The notes: a model not told the origin generated them from the letters alone. Positions 44,887 through 54,474 are shown, counted from the stretch's first letter. The stretch: 64,000 nt of DNA from Morganella psychrotolerans (GCF_001676055.1 NZ_LZEX01000011.1:1-64000); one strand, 5' to 3'. Translations and numbers: made by a program.

Positions 44887-46239
44887 ATGCTAAGCCTGTT
44901 TAAACCTGCGCCACATATTAAGCGGCTCAGTGCTGATCGTATTGATCCGACATACCGCCGCTTGCGCTGGCAGATCTTTATAGGGATATTTTTTGGCTAC
45001 GCCGCCTATTATCTGGTGCGGAAAAACTTCGCGCTGGCGATGCCAAACCTGATTGAACAAGGATTTACGAAGGGTGAGCTGGGAACAGCACTGTCTGCGA
45101 TTTCAATCGCTTACGGGATATCCAAATTTATTATGGGTTCTTTTTCTGATCGCGCAAACCCCCGCTATTTCCTCGCGACCGGGCTTATTCTCGCTTCAGC
45201 CATTATGCTGATTATGGGGTTTGTGCCGTGGGCAACATCCAGTATCTGGGTGATGTTTATGCTGTTATTTATCTGCGGATGGTTCCAGGGAATGGGTTGG
45301 CCGCCGTGCGGGCGCACCATGGTTCACTGGTGGTCCCAGAAAGAGCGCGGCGGTATTGTCTCCGTCTGGAACTGCGCGCATAACGTCGGTGGCGGTTTGC
45401 CGCCAATGCTGATGCTGCTGGGAATGTATTGGTTTGGTGATTGGAAATCCGCATTCTATATGCCGGCTTTCGCCGCCATCCTGGTTGCGCTGTTTGCGTT
45501 CGCGTTAATGCGTGATACACCTCAGTCCTGTGGCCTGCCGCCGATTGAAGAATATAAAAATGATTATCCCGATGATTACACAGCAAAAAGTGAAGAAGAG
45601 CTGACCGCAAAACAGATCTTCATGCAATATATTCTGCCGAACAAATTATTGTGGTATATCGCTATCGCCAACGTGTTTGTTTACCTCCTGCGTTATGGTG
45701 TGCTCGACTGGTCACCGACCTACTTACAGGAAGTTAAACATTTTGATATCAAAGGCTATTCTGTCGCTTATTTCCTGTATGAATGGGCGGGGATCCCGGG
45801 GACACTGCTTTGCGGCTGGATGTCAGATAAAGTCTTCAAAGGTAACCGTGGTGCAACCGGGATGTTCTTTATGGCCCTGGTGACAATCGCCACTGTGGTG
45901 TTCTGGCTGAACCCGCCGGGAAATCCATCCATTGATATCGCGTGCATGATAACCATCGGCTTCCTGATTTACGGACCGGTTATGCTTATCGGCTTACATG
46001 CGCTTGAACTCGCACCGAAAAAAGCAGCAGGGACAGCCGCCGGCTTTACCGGTCTGTTTGGTTACCTGGGTGGTTCCGTCGCAGCCAGTACCATTGTTGG
46101 CTTCACTGTCGACTATTTCGGCTGGGATGGTGGTTTTGGTGTGATGATTGGCGGCAGTGTACTCGCCGTGGTCTTACTGTTCGTTGTCATGCGCGGTGAG
46201 AAAAAACATCATGAAGACGCCATCAACGCAAAGGCATAA
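44887..46239 (+). CDS. glpT: Glycerol-3-phosphate/phosphate antiporter GlpT
   Basis: Inner-membrane MFS antiporter (organophosphate:phosphate family) importing sn-glycerol-3-phosphate. The 450-residue product has 12 helices and the GlpT landmarks [18 protein letters not shown] near the N-terminus and [19 protein letters not shown] (about 136-154). It lies 45 bp before glpQ. In E. coli glpTQ lies far from glpFK, so the adjacency here is notable. Confidence 0.97.
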   Translation: MLSLFKPAPHIKRLSADRIDPTYRRLRWQIFIGIFFGYAAYYLVRKNFALAMPNLIEQGFTKGELGTALSAISIAYGISKFIMGSFSDRANPRYFLATGLILASAIMLIMGFVPWATSSIWVMFMLLFICGWFQGMGWPPCGRTMVHWWSQKERGGIVSVWNCAHNVGGGLPPMLMLLGMYWFGDWKSAFYMPAFAAILVALFAFALMRDTPQSCGLPPIEEYKNDYPDDYTAKSEEELTAKQIFMQYILPNKLLWYIAIANVFVYLLRYGVLDWSPTYLQEVKHFDIKGYSVAYFLYEWAGIPGTLLCGWMSDKVFKGNRGATGMFFMALVTIATVVFWLNPPGNPSIDIACMITIGFLIYGPVMLIGLHALELAPKKAAGTAAGFTGLFGYLGGSVAASTIVGFTVDYFGWDGGFGVMIGGSVLAVVLLFVVMRGEKKHHEDAINAKA

Positions 46240-46283
46240 TAACGGATCCGTTGGGTATACATCTTGTTAAGGAGAACACCGTT

Positions 46284-47357
46284 ATGAATTTGTCCCGTCA
46301 GTTTTGTCTTATCAGCGCCCTTGCGGGCGCTGTATTTTGCAGCACCGCCGCTTTTGCGGCTGACAGTAAAATTGTGATTGCTCACCGGGGTGCCAGCGGT
46401 TATCTGCCGGAGCATACACTGCCTGCCAAAGCGCTGGCTTATGCTCAGGGTGCGGATTATCTGGAGCAGGATCTGGTGATGACCAAAGACGACGAGCTGG
46501 TCGTTTTACATGATCATTATCTGGATCGCGTGACCGATGTGGCTCAGCGATTCCCGGACAGAGCACGGGCGGATGGTCGTTATTATGCTATCGATTTCAC
46601 CCTCGCGGAGATCAAATCCCTGAAATTCACTGAAGGGTTTGATATCAAAGACGGTAAACAAGTGCAAAACTACCCCGGTCGTTTCCCGATGGGAAAATCA
46701 GATTTTCGTATTCACTCTTTTCAGGAAGAGCTGGAGTTTATTCAGGGTCTGAATCATTCAACCGGGAAAAATATCGGCATCTATCCTGAAATCAAAGCGC
46801 CGTGGTTCCATCGTCAGGAAGGTAAAGATATCACCCGTAAAGTGCTGTCAGTGCTGAAAGACTATGGTTATCAAACCAAAGATTCCCCGGTTTACCTGCA
46901 ATGTTTTGATCCGAATGAGCTGAAACGGATTAAACAGGAACTGCTGCCGGAGATGGGAATGGATCTGAAACTGGTGCAGCTTATTGCCTACACGGACTGG
47001 CAGGAAACGTTTGAGCAGAACGCTGACGGTAAGTGGGTAAATTATAATTATGACTGGATGATGGCGCCGGGTGCAATGAGCAAAATCGCCGCGTATGCGG
47101 ACGGAATCGGACCTGATTATCACATGCTTATCAATAAAGATTCCAAAGCCGGTCATATCACACTGACACCGATGGCACAGGATGCTCACAACAGCCACCT
47201 GGCTATTCACCCGTTTACTGTCCGCGCTGATGCCCTGCCGCCGTATGCGGAAAACGTCGATCAGTTATTTGATGTGATTTATAACAAAGCCGGTGCAGAA
47301 GGACTATTTACCGACTTCCCGGATAAAGGCGTGCAGTTTTTGCAAAAACAGCAATAG
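46284..47357 (+). CDS. glpQ: Periplasmic glycerophosphodiester phosphodiesterase GlpQ
   Basis: Hydrolyses glycerophosphodiesters to glycerol-3-phosphate, which GlpT then imports. The 357-residue product (E. coli 358) has a signal peptide (about 1-25, ending AFAA), the catalytic HRGASGYLPEHT (about 33-44) and the metal-binding EQDLVMTKDDELVVLHDH. The start at 46284 follows a strong AAGGAGA site; an upstream in-frame Met is not supported. Confidence 0.96.
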   Translation: MNLSRQFCLISALAGAVFCSTAAFAADSKIVIAHRGASGYLPEHTLPAKALAYAQGADYLEQDLVMTKDDELVVLHDHYLDRVTDVAQRFPDRARADGRYYAIDFTLAEIKSLKFTEGFDIKDGKQVQNYPGRFPMGKSDFRIHSFQEELEFIQGLNHSTGKNIGIYPEIKAPWFHRQEGKDITRKVLSVLKDYGYQTKDSPVYLQCFDPNELKRIKQELLPEMGMDLKLVQLIAYTDWQETFEQNADGKWVNYNYDWMMAPGAMSKIAAYADGIGPDYHMLINKDSKAGHITLTPMAQDAHNSHLAIHPFTVRADALPPYAENVDQLFDVIYNKAGAEGLFTDFPDKGVQFLQKQQ

Positions 47358-47394
47358 CGTCTCAGCCATAAAAATAGTTTTTCCGCCGTAAAAT

Positions 47395-47424
47395 ATAACG
47401 GGCACTGATGATAGTGCCCGTTAT
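47395..47424. terminator. Hairpin between convergent glpQ and emrD
   Basis: ATAACGGGCACT and AGTGCCCGTTAT form a 12-bp perfect stem with a six-base loop, then GCTTTT. It sits between two converging genes and probably serves glpQ, perhaps both. Confidence 0.75.
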
Positions 47425-47436
47425 GCTTTTCACTGC

Positions 47437-48633
47437 TTAACAATAATCAGGATGCCATTGGTTCCTGACGCTGCATCCGGTGAGCCACCGCGCCCAGCAC
47501 AGCACCATGACCACCCCGGTAATCACCATCAGCAGCCCGACACTTGATTGCCCGCCCTGCGGCATCAGGGATGAAATCCAGGTAATAACACCGGACCCCA
47601 CATTTTGCAGGCCGCCCACCAGCGCGCCCGCCGCTCCCGCCAGATACGGGAATGGCTCCATTGCCGCGGTGGTTGCCAGCGGAAACAACATCCCGGCACC
47701 AAAAAAGAATACCGATGCCGGAATAAGTAATGTCCAGACATTCATGATACCCAGCAGCCCCGGGATCCACATCAGCACCCCGGCACTCAGGCAGCAAATC
47801 ACCGCACACCAGACCAGAAAACTGAATGATTTACTGTCCCGCCCGGCAAACCAGGCACCAAAAAATGCCGCCGGTATCGGCAAAATAAACAGGACACTCA
47901 CCGCCATGCTGCCGAGCCCCAGACCATCGCGCATCAGCACGCCGCTGGAGGCTTCAAACACCGCAACACCCGCCAGACCACAAATTAACATCACCAGATA
48001 CGGAACAAATGTCCGGTTAGTCAGTAACAGGCGGAATGACGCCCACATTTTCGGTTTTTCTTTCATTGCCGGACGGGTTTCCGGCAGTTTGTGCCACATG
48101 TTGTAACCCACCGCCAGACCCAGAACCAGCAGGAAAGCATAACAGGCACGCCAGCCGAAGAATGCGGCAAGCGCACCGCCGAGCATCGGGGCTATCAGCG
48201 GGCTGACCAGAATCCCCATATTCAGCAGGCTGTTGGCATAACGCAATGAAATCCCGGTATATAAATCACGCGGCATGGTGCGCGCCATCACCCCGGCGAC
48301 CCCGGTTCCCAGCCCTTGTAAGCCGCTGGCGACCACCAGCATGGTCAGGTTCGGTGAAAAAAGGGCGGCTGTGGTGGCGATAATATAGATAACCAGCCCG
48401 GTCAGGATCACCGGCCGGCGTCCGACTTTGTCGGAAATCGGCCCGTAGATAAGCTGTGACGCACCATAAGTGAACAAATACGCCGCCATCACACTTTGTA
48501 CGGCGCCCGCAGGCTCGCCGAAATCGAGTGCAATATCCGTTATCACAGGCACATACACAGTCTGCGTCATTTGTCCGACAGCAATCAACGCAATCAGCAT
48601 GACCAGCAGATGAAAGTTTTCCAGTTTTCTCAT
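47437..48633 (-). CDS. emrD: Multidrug MFS transporter EmrD, C-terminus probably frameshifted
   Basis: Drug:H+ antiporter of the inner membrane (12 helices). The start MRKLENFHLLVMLIALIAVG at 48633 matches E. coli EmrD (394 residues). Family segments include GQMTQTVYVPVITDIA, YGPISDKVGRRPVIL and LNMGILVSPLIAPMLGG. After VMVLCW the frame gives a non-homologous ending. In the neighbouring frame AVAHRMQRQEPMAS then stop (47447) resembles the E. coli ending. One lost G (GGGG read as GGG, near 47497) would restore it. Only about 15 terminal residues are affected. Confidence 0.93.
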   Translation of the reverse strand: MRKLENFHLLVMLIALIAVGQMTQTVYVPVITDIALDFGEPAGAVQSVMAAYLFTYGASQLIYGPISDKVGRRPVILTGLVIYIIATTAALFSPNLTMLVVASGLQGLGTGVAGVMARTMPRDLYTGISLRYANSLLNMGILVSPLIAPMLGGALAAFFGWRACYAFLLVLGLAVGYNMWHKLPETRPAMKEKPKMWASFRLLLTNRTFVPYLVMLICGLAGVAVFEASSGVLMRDGLGLGSMAVSVLFILPIPAAFFGAWFAGRDSKSFSFLVWCAVICCLSAGVLMWIPGLLGIMNVWTLLIPASVFFFGAGMLFPLATTAAMEPFPYLAGAAGALVGGLQNVGSGVITWISSLMPQGGQSSVGLLMVITGVVMVLCWARWLTGCSVRNQWHPDYC

Positions 48634-48688
48634 TTTATTATCAGTCTTTAAATTGTCACCGGGACGGTGCAATACCGGTGCTAATACC

Positions 48689-48731
48689 GGTACAACACAG
48701 GTACAACACAGGAACAACACAGGAACAACAT
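48689..48731. repeat. 11-bp tandem repeat, four units, in the emrD-fpr interval
   Basis: GGTACAACACA twice, then GGAACAACACA and GGAACAACAT, head to tail. It lies 56-98 bp upstream of the emrD start, where promoter or leader spacing could be affected. The rest of the 365-bp interval shows no gene. Confidence 0.85.
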
Positions 48732-48998
48732 CCATAATTGCGATGCTGAGATTCTTCATATTTACGATGCTGTATAAAATAGCAAAATTAAAAAATTTTG
48801 GGAGGTAGTTCACACATTTATTTTTGACAGGAACAGCCCTGTTTTCTGCTGTTTCCGGCAACTTAGCTGTACAGTTTGCTCTGCCTTATCGTATTCATGC
48901 GATAGGATCAGCTAACACATTTAATCGATACATTTTTCCCCGTTGCCTTATTACACTGGTTTGCATACTACTTACCTGTTAATTGACGGAGGTTACGG

Positions 48999-49748
48999 AT
49001 GTCAAACTGGATCACAGGACGTGTCACCCGCATCACCAACCAGACAGATACTTTATTCAGCCTGCACGTTAAAGCACCTATCCGCCCGTTTACTGCCGGA
49101 CAATTCGCCAAACTGGGTCTGGAAATTGACGGCGAGCGTATTCAGCGCGCCTATTCTTATGTTAATGCGCCGGATAATGATGACCTTGAATTTTACCTGG
49201 TCAGTGTCGGGGACGGCAAACTCAGCCCGCGCCTCGCTGCATTACAACCCGGGGATGAGCTTCTGATCACTGATGAAGCTGCCGGTTTTTTTGTATTGGA
49301 TGAAGTGCCGGACTGCGACACCCTCTGGATGCTCTCCACCGGTACCGCTATCGGACCTTTTTTATCTATTCTGCAATACGGTCAGGATTTGGAACGCTTC
49401 CGCCATATTGTACTGGTTCATGCCGTGCGTTATGCCGCCGACCTGAGTTATCTGCCGCTGATGCAGCAATTACAACAAAAAACCGGCAGCGACAAGCTGC
49501 GCATTGTGACGGTTGTCAGCCGTGAAATGACAGAAGGATCACTGCACGGGCGCGTACCGGCACTGATTACCTCCGGAGCGCTGGAAGCCGCGGCAGGTCT
49601 GCCGTTAACGGCTGAAAACAGCCACGTCATGCTGTGCGGTAACCCGGAGATGGTAAAAGATACCCAAAACCTGCTGAAAACAGAGCGGGGAATGCGCAAA
49701 CACCTGCGCCGTAAGCCGGGGCATATTACCAGCGAGCAATACTGGTAA
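48999..49748 (+). CDS. fpr: Ferredoxin/flavodoxin-NADP+ reductase Fpr
   Basis: FAD protein reducing flavodoxin and ferredoxin with NADPH, feeding radical-SAM and oxidative-stress repair enzymes. The 249-residue product (E. coli 248) has the FAD-binding RAYSYVNAP (about 50-58), the NADP-binding STGTAIGPFLS (about 113-123) and the conserved C-terminal RKPGHITSEQYW. Confidence 0.96.
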   Translation: MSNWITGRVTRITNQTDTLFSLHVKAPIRPFTAGQFAKLGLEIDGERIQRAYSYVNAPDNDDLEFYLVSVGDGKLSPRLAALQPGDELLITDEAAGFFVLDEVPDCDTLWMLSTGTAIGPFLSILQYGQDLERFRHIVLVHAVRYAADLSYLPLMQQLQQKTGSDKLRIVTVVSREMTEGSLHGRVPALITSGALEAAAGLPLTAENSHVMLCGNPEMVKDTQNLLKTERGMRKHLRRKPGHITSEQYW

Positions 49749-49805
49749 CCAGATCATGCATAAGCGCCACGGATGGCGCTATCAGTATTCATCGTACAGA
49801 TAACA

Positions 49806-50234
49806 TCAGCGGTTATCGATTTTATCAACCGAATCAGTCTCTTCTCCGAACCGGTTGCCTTCATCCACACTTTTAAACACGCCGCAGTCCAGTACCATCA
49901 TCATCACAATAAAGACCGGCAGAAAACGCCCCAGCGCCCACTGCATAAAATCACCGGCAATGCTCCAGTCCGGCGTGGTCAGCCCCCATGCCACCAGCAG
50001 CAATAATGACCAGCCGCCGCGCTTATTGCGATCATGCAGACGTTTGGTAAAAATGGCGGCCGCGGGATACAGGACAATCACCACCGGCACCATAATAATT
50101 TCAACAGGCAACTGAAACAGCCCCTGTGCTGACATCAGGAGAAACAGCACTGCACCGCACAGTCCGATCCCCGCCCAAAATGCTTTGCGGCTGATCCGCC
50201 CGTGAAACGAAAATGCCCATTGTTGTAGTGTCAT
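49806..50234 (-). CDS. yiiR: YiiR-like DUF805 inner-membrane protein
   Basis: A 142-residue protein with four hydrophobic segments. The DUF805 signatures FHGRISRKAFW (about 9-19) and KRLHDRNKRGGW (about 64-75) are clear. The function is unknown. The position between fpr and yiiQ matches E. coli yiiR. Confidence 0.88.
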   Translation of the reverse strand: MTLQQWAFSFHGRISRKAFWAGIGLCGAVLFLLMSAQGLFQLPVEIIMVPVVIVLYPAAAIFTKRLHDRNKRGGWSLLLLVAWGLTTPDWSIAGDFMQWALGRFLPVFIVMMMVLDCGVFKSVDEGNRFGEETDSVDKIDNR

Positions 50235-50261
50235 TTCTCTTTCCTAATCGTGTACACTGGT

Positions 50262-50323
50262 TATGCCCTTATTCATTCAACCTGCAGGTTCGTTGGCTGC
50301 ATCCTGAATGACGTTGGGTATAT
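50262..50323. repeat. Short internally deleted ERIC element between yiiR and yiiQ
   Basis: TATGCCCTTATTCATTCAAC ... GCATCCTGAATGACGTTGGG then TATA is nearly identical to the element at 15591. It lies in the shared upstream region of two divergent genes. Confidence 0.88.
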
Positions 50324-50351
50324 ATCGCTGACGGACAACCGGGAGTAAGCT

Positions 50352-50972
50352 ATGAAAGCCGCAAAAAAACTCGCGCTGACCGCCCTTATACCGGGAAGTT
50401 TACTGCTGTTCAGTATACCGGGTTTTGCGGTCGATACTGTACTGCTTCCTATCCCCTGTGCGCCGGAAACGCTCTGGCTGCAACCGGATGCGCCGACATT
50501 CGACACAACTATCCCCGTAATGCGCGAACAGTTTAACCGCAACAACCCGGCGCTGCCATTGCGCGAATACAAAGTCGTGGCATCAAACGACATTACCGCC
50601 AGCTATCTGCGCGCCGCCACCCGGATAAGCCCGTATATCTATTCCTCTGCGGTACTGGAACGCGACAGCGAAAAAATCAAGAGCCTGCAGCTGACCCTGC
50701 TTCCTGCTGCTGACAGCTCACAAAGCAAAGCAAACCGCACGCGGATGCTCGCCTATATTAAGGCCTTGATTATTCAGTTCGAACCCACACTTAACAATAA
50801 TAATATTGATACCGCACTGAGCCGGGCGCTGGCAACAGACTTTCAGCCGGGTACCTATGCCTCGCAATTCGGCGCATTGCGCTATCTTCTGGTAGTTGAT
50901 AGTGAAAAGGGAGTAACTTTCGCTATTGAACCGATTAAGCTTTCACTATCTAATAGTAAAGCCGGACAGTAA
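50352..50972 (+). CDS. yiiQ: YiiQ family periplasmic protein (DUF1454)
   Basis: A 206-residue protein with a signal peptide (about 1-25, ending GFA). The remainder matches the DUF1454/YiiQ family: [39 protein letters not shown]. The function is unknown. It lies directly upstream of tpiA, as in E. coli. Confidence 0.9.
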   Translation: MKAAKKLALTALIPGSLLLFSIPGFAVDTVLLPIPCAPETLWLQPDAPTFDTTIPVMREQFNRNNPALPLREYKVVASNDITASYLRAATRISPYIYSSAVLERDSEKIKSLQLTLLPAADSSQSKANRTRMLAYIKALIIQFEPTLNNNNIDTALSRALATDFQPGTYASQFGALRYLLVVDSEKGVTFAIEPIKLSLSNSKAGQ

Positions 50973-51105
50973 ACCACGACGGAAAAGCAAAGCTATTTCG
51001 CGCTGGTTTTACTATACTGTCCCCCTGTTTGCCTGTTCGCCGCTCTGCGCGGACAATGGTAATGAAGCTCACGTCATTAAACTCATCCCTGTTGGAGGAA
51101 ATACA

Positions 51106-51876
51106 ATGCGACATCCCTTAGTTATGGGTAACTGGAAGCTGAACGGCAGCAGTAAAATGGTTTATGAGCTGATAACAGCTCTGCGTAAGGAAGTCTGCGG
51201 TATCACCGGATGTGATATTGCGATCGCGCCACCTGCTCTTTATCTCTCTCAGGCAAAACACGTCCTGGCAGGATCCACCATTGTGCTCGGCGCACAGGAC
51301 ACGGGTCTGAATCTCTCCGGCGCATTCACCGGCGAAACATCCCCTGAGATGCTGAAAGATATCGGCGCACATTACGTTATTGTCGGTCACTCAGAGCGCC
51401 GTACTTACCACGGTGAAAGTGATGAGTTAGTCGCAGAGAAATTCGCTGTTCTGAAAAAACTGGGTCTGACCCCGGTTCTGTGTATCGGTGAGTCTGATGC
51501 AGAAAACGAAGCCGGCAAAACAGAAGAAGTCTGCGCACGCCAGATTGACGCGGTACTGAATACTCAGGGTGCAGAAGCCTTTATGGGTGCGGTTATTGCG
51601 TATGAGCCAATCTGGGCTATCGGAACCGGCAAATCAGCCACTCCGGCACAGGCACAAGCGGTACATAAATTTATCCGCAGCCACATCGCGAAGAAAGATG
51701 CGAAAGTGGCAGAGCAGGTTATTATCCAGTACGGCGGTTCTGTCAATGACAAGAACGCCGCAGAGCTGTTCACCCAACCGGATATTGACGGCGCATTAGT
51801 CGGCGGCGCATCCCTGAAAGCCGATGCCTTTGCTGTCATCGTCAAAGCAGCAGCGGCAGCAAAAGCTGCAAGATAA
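51106..51876 (+). CDS. tpiA: Triosephosphate isomerase TpiA
   Basis: Glycolytic interconversion of DHAP and glyceraldehyde-3-phosphate. The 256-residue product has Lys11 in GNWKLNG, catalytic His95 in VGHSERR and Glu168 in [11 protein letters not shown]. The start at 51106 is set by a GGAGGA site at 51094-51099 and family length (E. coli 255). Confidence 0.98.
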   Translation: MRHPLVMGNWKLNGSSKMVYELITALRKEVCGITGCDIAIAPPALYLSQAKHVLAGSTIVLGAQDTGLNLSGAFTGETSPEMLKDIGAHYVIVGHSERRTYHGESDELVAEKFAVLKKLGLTPVLCIGESDAENEAGKTEEVCARQIDAVLNTQGAEAFMGAVIAYEPIWAIGTGKSATPAQAQAVHKFIRSHIAKKDAKVAEQVIIQYGGSVNDKNAAELFTQPDIDGALVGGASLKADAFAVIVKAAAAAKAAR

Positions 51877-51895
51877 TTTCCGGCTTCCGGAAAGC

Positions 51896-51923
51896 AAAAA
51901 GCGGCGAAATCGCCGCTTTTTTT
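51896..51923 (+). terminator. tpiA terminator
   Basis: AAAAAGCGGCGA and TCGCCGCTTTTTTT, 19 bp after the stop. Confidence 0.93.
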
Positions 51924-52014
51924 GTGCCTGTTGCCACTCAATCCTCTAAATCACTCCGAACCATTTCACCTGAAAAAGATCAGTGCCGCTCTTTATTTAG
52001 CCTGTTATCAGAGT

Positions 52015-52141
52015 AATCCTCTAAATCATTCAGTCTGTGGCAAGGCGGCAAAGTGAGGATAGCCGGGGAGCATACATCAGTATGTGACCCAGTTAGCTGA
52101 GCGCAGCCAACACGGCCACAGGCTGAAGAATTATCAGGACA
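52015..52141. repeat. ERIC-type element, first of two tandem copies
   Basis: 127 bp with the ERIC core (AAGGCGGCAAAGTGAGGATA, GAGCATACATCAGTATGTGA, GCGCAGCCAACAC) but with ends of the AATCCTCTAAATCATTCAG type instead of TATACCC. The right end is slightly degraded. About 90% identical to the next copy by eye. Confidence 0.85.
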
Positions 52142-52157
52142 ATCCTCTAATCAGAGT

Positions 52158-52284
52158 AATCCTCTAAATCATTCAGTTTGTGGCAAGGCGGCAAAGTGAG
52201 GATAGCCGGGGAGCATACATAAGTATGTGACCCGGTTAGCTGAGCGCAGCCAACACAGCCACAGGCTGAAGGATGACGAGGATT
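52158..52284. repeat. ERIC-type element, second tandem copy, abutting pfkA
   Basis: 127 bp beginning AATCCTCTAAATCATTCAGT and ending ATGACGAGGATT; the outer ends AATCCTC and GAGGATT are exact inverted repeats. Its last base adjoins the pfkA stop codon, so it forms the immediate 3' UTR of pfkA mRNA. A partial AATCCTCTAAATCA also occurs at 51941. Confidence 0.88.
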
Positions 52285-53262
52285 TTAGTAGAGTTTCTTG
52301 GCAGTCTCATACCAATCTTTCTTGAACACCCGCTTCATATTCATCACCGCATCAATAATATCGTGATGAACCATTTTCTCATTCTGAATACCCACACAGC
52401 GCCCGCCGTAACCTTCCAGCAGCAACTGAATAGAGTATGCGCCCATACGGGACGCCAGAATTCTGTCATACGCGACCGGTGAACCACCGCGCTGGATATG
52501 CCCCAGAACTGTGGCGCGGGTTTCGTGATGTGTTTCTGCCTCAATCTGGCGGGCCAGTTCATACACATCGGTTACGTGTTCGGTGATTGCCACAATCGCA
52601 TGGCGCTTGCCTTTATCAATCCCCGCTTTAATTTCAGCGATCAGCTCATCGCGGCTGTATTCCACTTCATTCGACGGCAGAACAATAAATTCACACCCCC
52701 CGGCGATTGCAGCTGAAAGAGTCAGGTCACCGCAATAGCGTCCCATCACTTCCACAATAGAAATACGTTTGTGGGACGTTGAGGTATCACGCAGGCGGTC
52801 GATTGCTTCCACAACCGTTTCCAGTGCGGTGAAATAGCCGATGGTGTAATCCGTTCCCGCTACGTCATTATCAATAGTACCTGGCAGCCCGATGCACGGA
52901 AAACCAGCTTCTGTCAGTTTTTTAGCGCCGAGGTAAGAACCATCCCCGCCGATGACGACTAATGCATCGATACCATTTTTGCGCATATTTTCAATGGCTG
53001 TTTCGCGGACTTTGTCATCACGAAATTCGGGAAAACGCGCCGAACCCAGAAATGTTCCGCCACGGTTGATAACATCAGAGACACTGAAACGGTCGAGCTT
53101 TTTCATCCGGTTTTCATACAGCCCGAGATAGCCGTCATAAATACCGATAACTTCCAGCTCTTCTGACAGTGCGGCGCGGACAACACCCCGGATAGCGGCA
53201 TTCATACCCGGCGCATCGCCACCACTTGTCAGCACACCGATTCGTTTGATCTTCTTGCTCAT
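52285..53262 (-). CDS. pfkA: 6-phosphofructokinase I PfkA
   Basis: Committed glycolytic step, fructose-6-phosphate to fructose-1,6-bisphosphate. The 325-residue product (E. coli 320) has the ATP-site [18 protein letters not shown] near the N-terminus, GGDGS (about 104-108) and the catalytic Asp in [11 protein letters not shown] (about 126-136). The start at 53262 follows an AGAGG site; an in-frame Met 8 codons upstream lacks homology. Confidence 0.97.
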   Translation of the reverse strand: MSKKIKRIGVLTSGGDAPGMNAAIRGVVRAALSEELEVIGIYDGYLGLYENRMKKLDRFSVSDVINRGGTFLGSARFPEFRDDKVRETAIENMRKNGIDALVVIGGDGSYLGAKKLTEAGFPCIGLPGTIDNDVAGTDYTIGYFTALETVVEAIDRLRDTSTSHKRISIVEVMGRYCGDLTLSAAIAGGCEFIVLPSNEVEYSRDELIAEIKAGIDKGKRHAIVAITEHVTDVYELARQIEAETHHETRATVLGHIQRGGSPVAYDRILASRMGAYSIQLLLEGYGGRCVGIQNEKMVHHDIIDAVMNMKRVFKKDWYETAKKLY

Positions 53263-53380
53263 GATGACCTCTGATTGTAGATGCAATAGTTGCTAATCTG
53301 AAAAACCTCACCGGCATAGTACCACGCACCCCGGCAGGGCTTCGGGAATTCATTATCATAGTATCGTGTGATAACACAAA

Positions 53381-53394
53381 GCTGAATTGATTCA
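53381..53394. promoter_or_regulatory. Candidate Cra (FruR) operator upstream of pfkA
   Basis: GCTGAATTGATTCA differs by one base from the palindromic Cra core GCTGAATCGATTCA. It lies about 120 bp upstream of pfkA, a known Cra target in E. coli. The rest of 53263-53613 shows no gene. Confidence 0.55.
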
Positions 53395-53613
53395 CCTAAT
53401 CTTATAGTAAAATAAGACATTATCGGATGCACCTGCTTTTGCGTATTTTTTTGTCATTTTGAGACACCGGAAAGCAGATAAACACGTCACTCCGATAATC
53501 CGTTAAGGATACCCGAAAAACAAAAAACAATTAGCGTTATTACAACATTTATTTCACAAATGGTGCGGTGTAAATAAGGGGATAATTGAGTTCGCAGGCG
53601 GTTATGTATTGTT

Positions 53614-53649
53614 TGAAATAAAACCCTGCCTTTGCAGAGTTTTATTTCA
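53614..53649. terminator. hicB terminator hairpin
   Basis: TGAAATAAAACCCTGC and GCAGAGTTTTATTTCA form a long imperfect stem immediately downstream (minus strand) of hicB. AT-rich flanks act as T runs either way. Confidence 0.75.
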
Positions 53650-53658
53650 TGTAATGTA

Positions 53659-54069
53659 TTAACGCGTTATCGTTATACGCTCAAGCGCGGCTTGTGCCAA
53701 AAAGCCGGAACGACTTTTAAACTCCGGATGAGTGGCGACACAACGGTCAATCCGGTCAATCAGCGATTTAGGCAAAGTAACATTAATTTTTTCAGAGCCT
53801 CCGAGCAAACGGGTTAAATCCACATCAACCAAAGCCCAGGTATAACCGGCAAAATCCGGATTCTTTGCCAGAATTTCGACCATGGAAACAGCAGGAATAT
53901 CCTGACCCAGTTCAACCAATAATTCGATGTGACCCGTAATCGCGTCTTTAGCATTAATGATAGCTTCGTCCAGGGTATCACCTGCGGAGAAGCAACCAGG
54001 TAAATCAGGAATGATCACACCATAAGCGTGCTTATCGTCACCAGCTTCAATAGCAATAGGATAAAACAT
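53659..54069 (-). CDS. hicB: HicB-family antitoxin, apparently without an intact toxin
   Basis: A 136-residue HicB protein. The N-terminal fold contains the family motif YGVIIPDLPGCFSAGDTLDEA (about 17-37), followed by a C-terminal ribbon-helix-helix DNA-binding segment KINVTLPKSLIDRIDRCV (about 94-111). HicB normally neutralises the mRNA-cleaving HicA and represses the operon. Here hicA, 25 bp upstream in the same direction, keeps only its 3' end, so HicB is orphaned. It may persist as a regulator or as an anti-addiction module. Confidence 0.85.
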   Translation of the reverse strand: MFYPIAIEAGDDKHAYGVIIPDLPGCFSAGDTLDEAIINAKDAITGHIELLVELGQDIPAVSMVEILAKNPDFAGYTWALVDVDLTRLLGGSEKINVTLPKSLIDRIDRCVATHPEFKSRSGFLAQAALERITITR

Positions 54070-54094
54070 AATTGAGCCTCCCGGATAAAGCAGA

Positions 54095-54175
54095 TTAAAT
54101 TCCCGCTTGTTTTCTGATACTTTTTACCGTACCAACCGGTAAATCTTTTTTGGGGTGAGGTATTGTAACCTGTTG
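54095..54175 (-). pseudogene. hicA: Remnant of the hicA toxin gene (3' end only)
   Basis: The minus-strand frame ending at 54095 encodes QVTIPHPKKDLPVGTVKSI and then RKQAGI, the conserved C-terminal half of HicA. The preceding sequence should supply the GSHH catalytic-His region of about 30 residues, but in all frames I examined it has no such motif. The toxin is therefore 5'-truncated and inactive. The frame remains open upstream to 54370, but the added residues are not HicA-like. Confidence 0.8.
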
Positions 54176-54340
54176 TGTTCTGATAACAATCATAATAACT
54201 CCAATAACCCCAAAATGCAATATTTCGGGGTTCAACGAACGGTTAAAGTGTCCACACTCCGTCCGCATTCGGTACATTACATACGAGCCACCACCGCCCA
54301 AAAAACATATAAAATTGATTTTATTGGATTTATTCAGACA

Positions 54341-54402
54341 AAAAAAAAAGCCCCTCATCGAGGGGCGCAAAAGACAGGGATGGTGTCTATGGCAAGGAAA
54401 AA
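54341..54402 (-). ncRNA. cpxQ: CpxQ small RNA from the cpxP 3' UTR
   Basis: The minus strand reads TTTTTCCTTGCCATAGACAC then CATCCCTGTCTT, which matches the conserved CpxQ body of E. coli and Salmonella as remembered. It is followed by a strong terminator (GCCCCTCGATGAGGGGC and a T run). CpxQ is cut from cpxP mRNA by RNase E and acts with Hfq to repress inner-membrane protein mRNAs under envelope stress. The 5' end is placed at the U-rich cleavage region. The terminator also serves cpxP. Confidence 0.88.
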
Positions 54403-54474
54403 CTTCTTGGGTGCTACTTAACTGCTCTACGACTCACTACACTTCACTACTCTGACAAATTCATTCCGACAAAT

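Noticed and set aside
54176-54370. 5' extension of the hicA frame (an open frame of 91 codons in total)
   Set aside because: Residues before QVTIPHP do not resemble HicA, lack the GSHH motif and cover the CpxQ terminator region; chance open frame.
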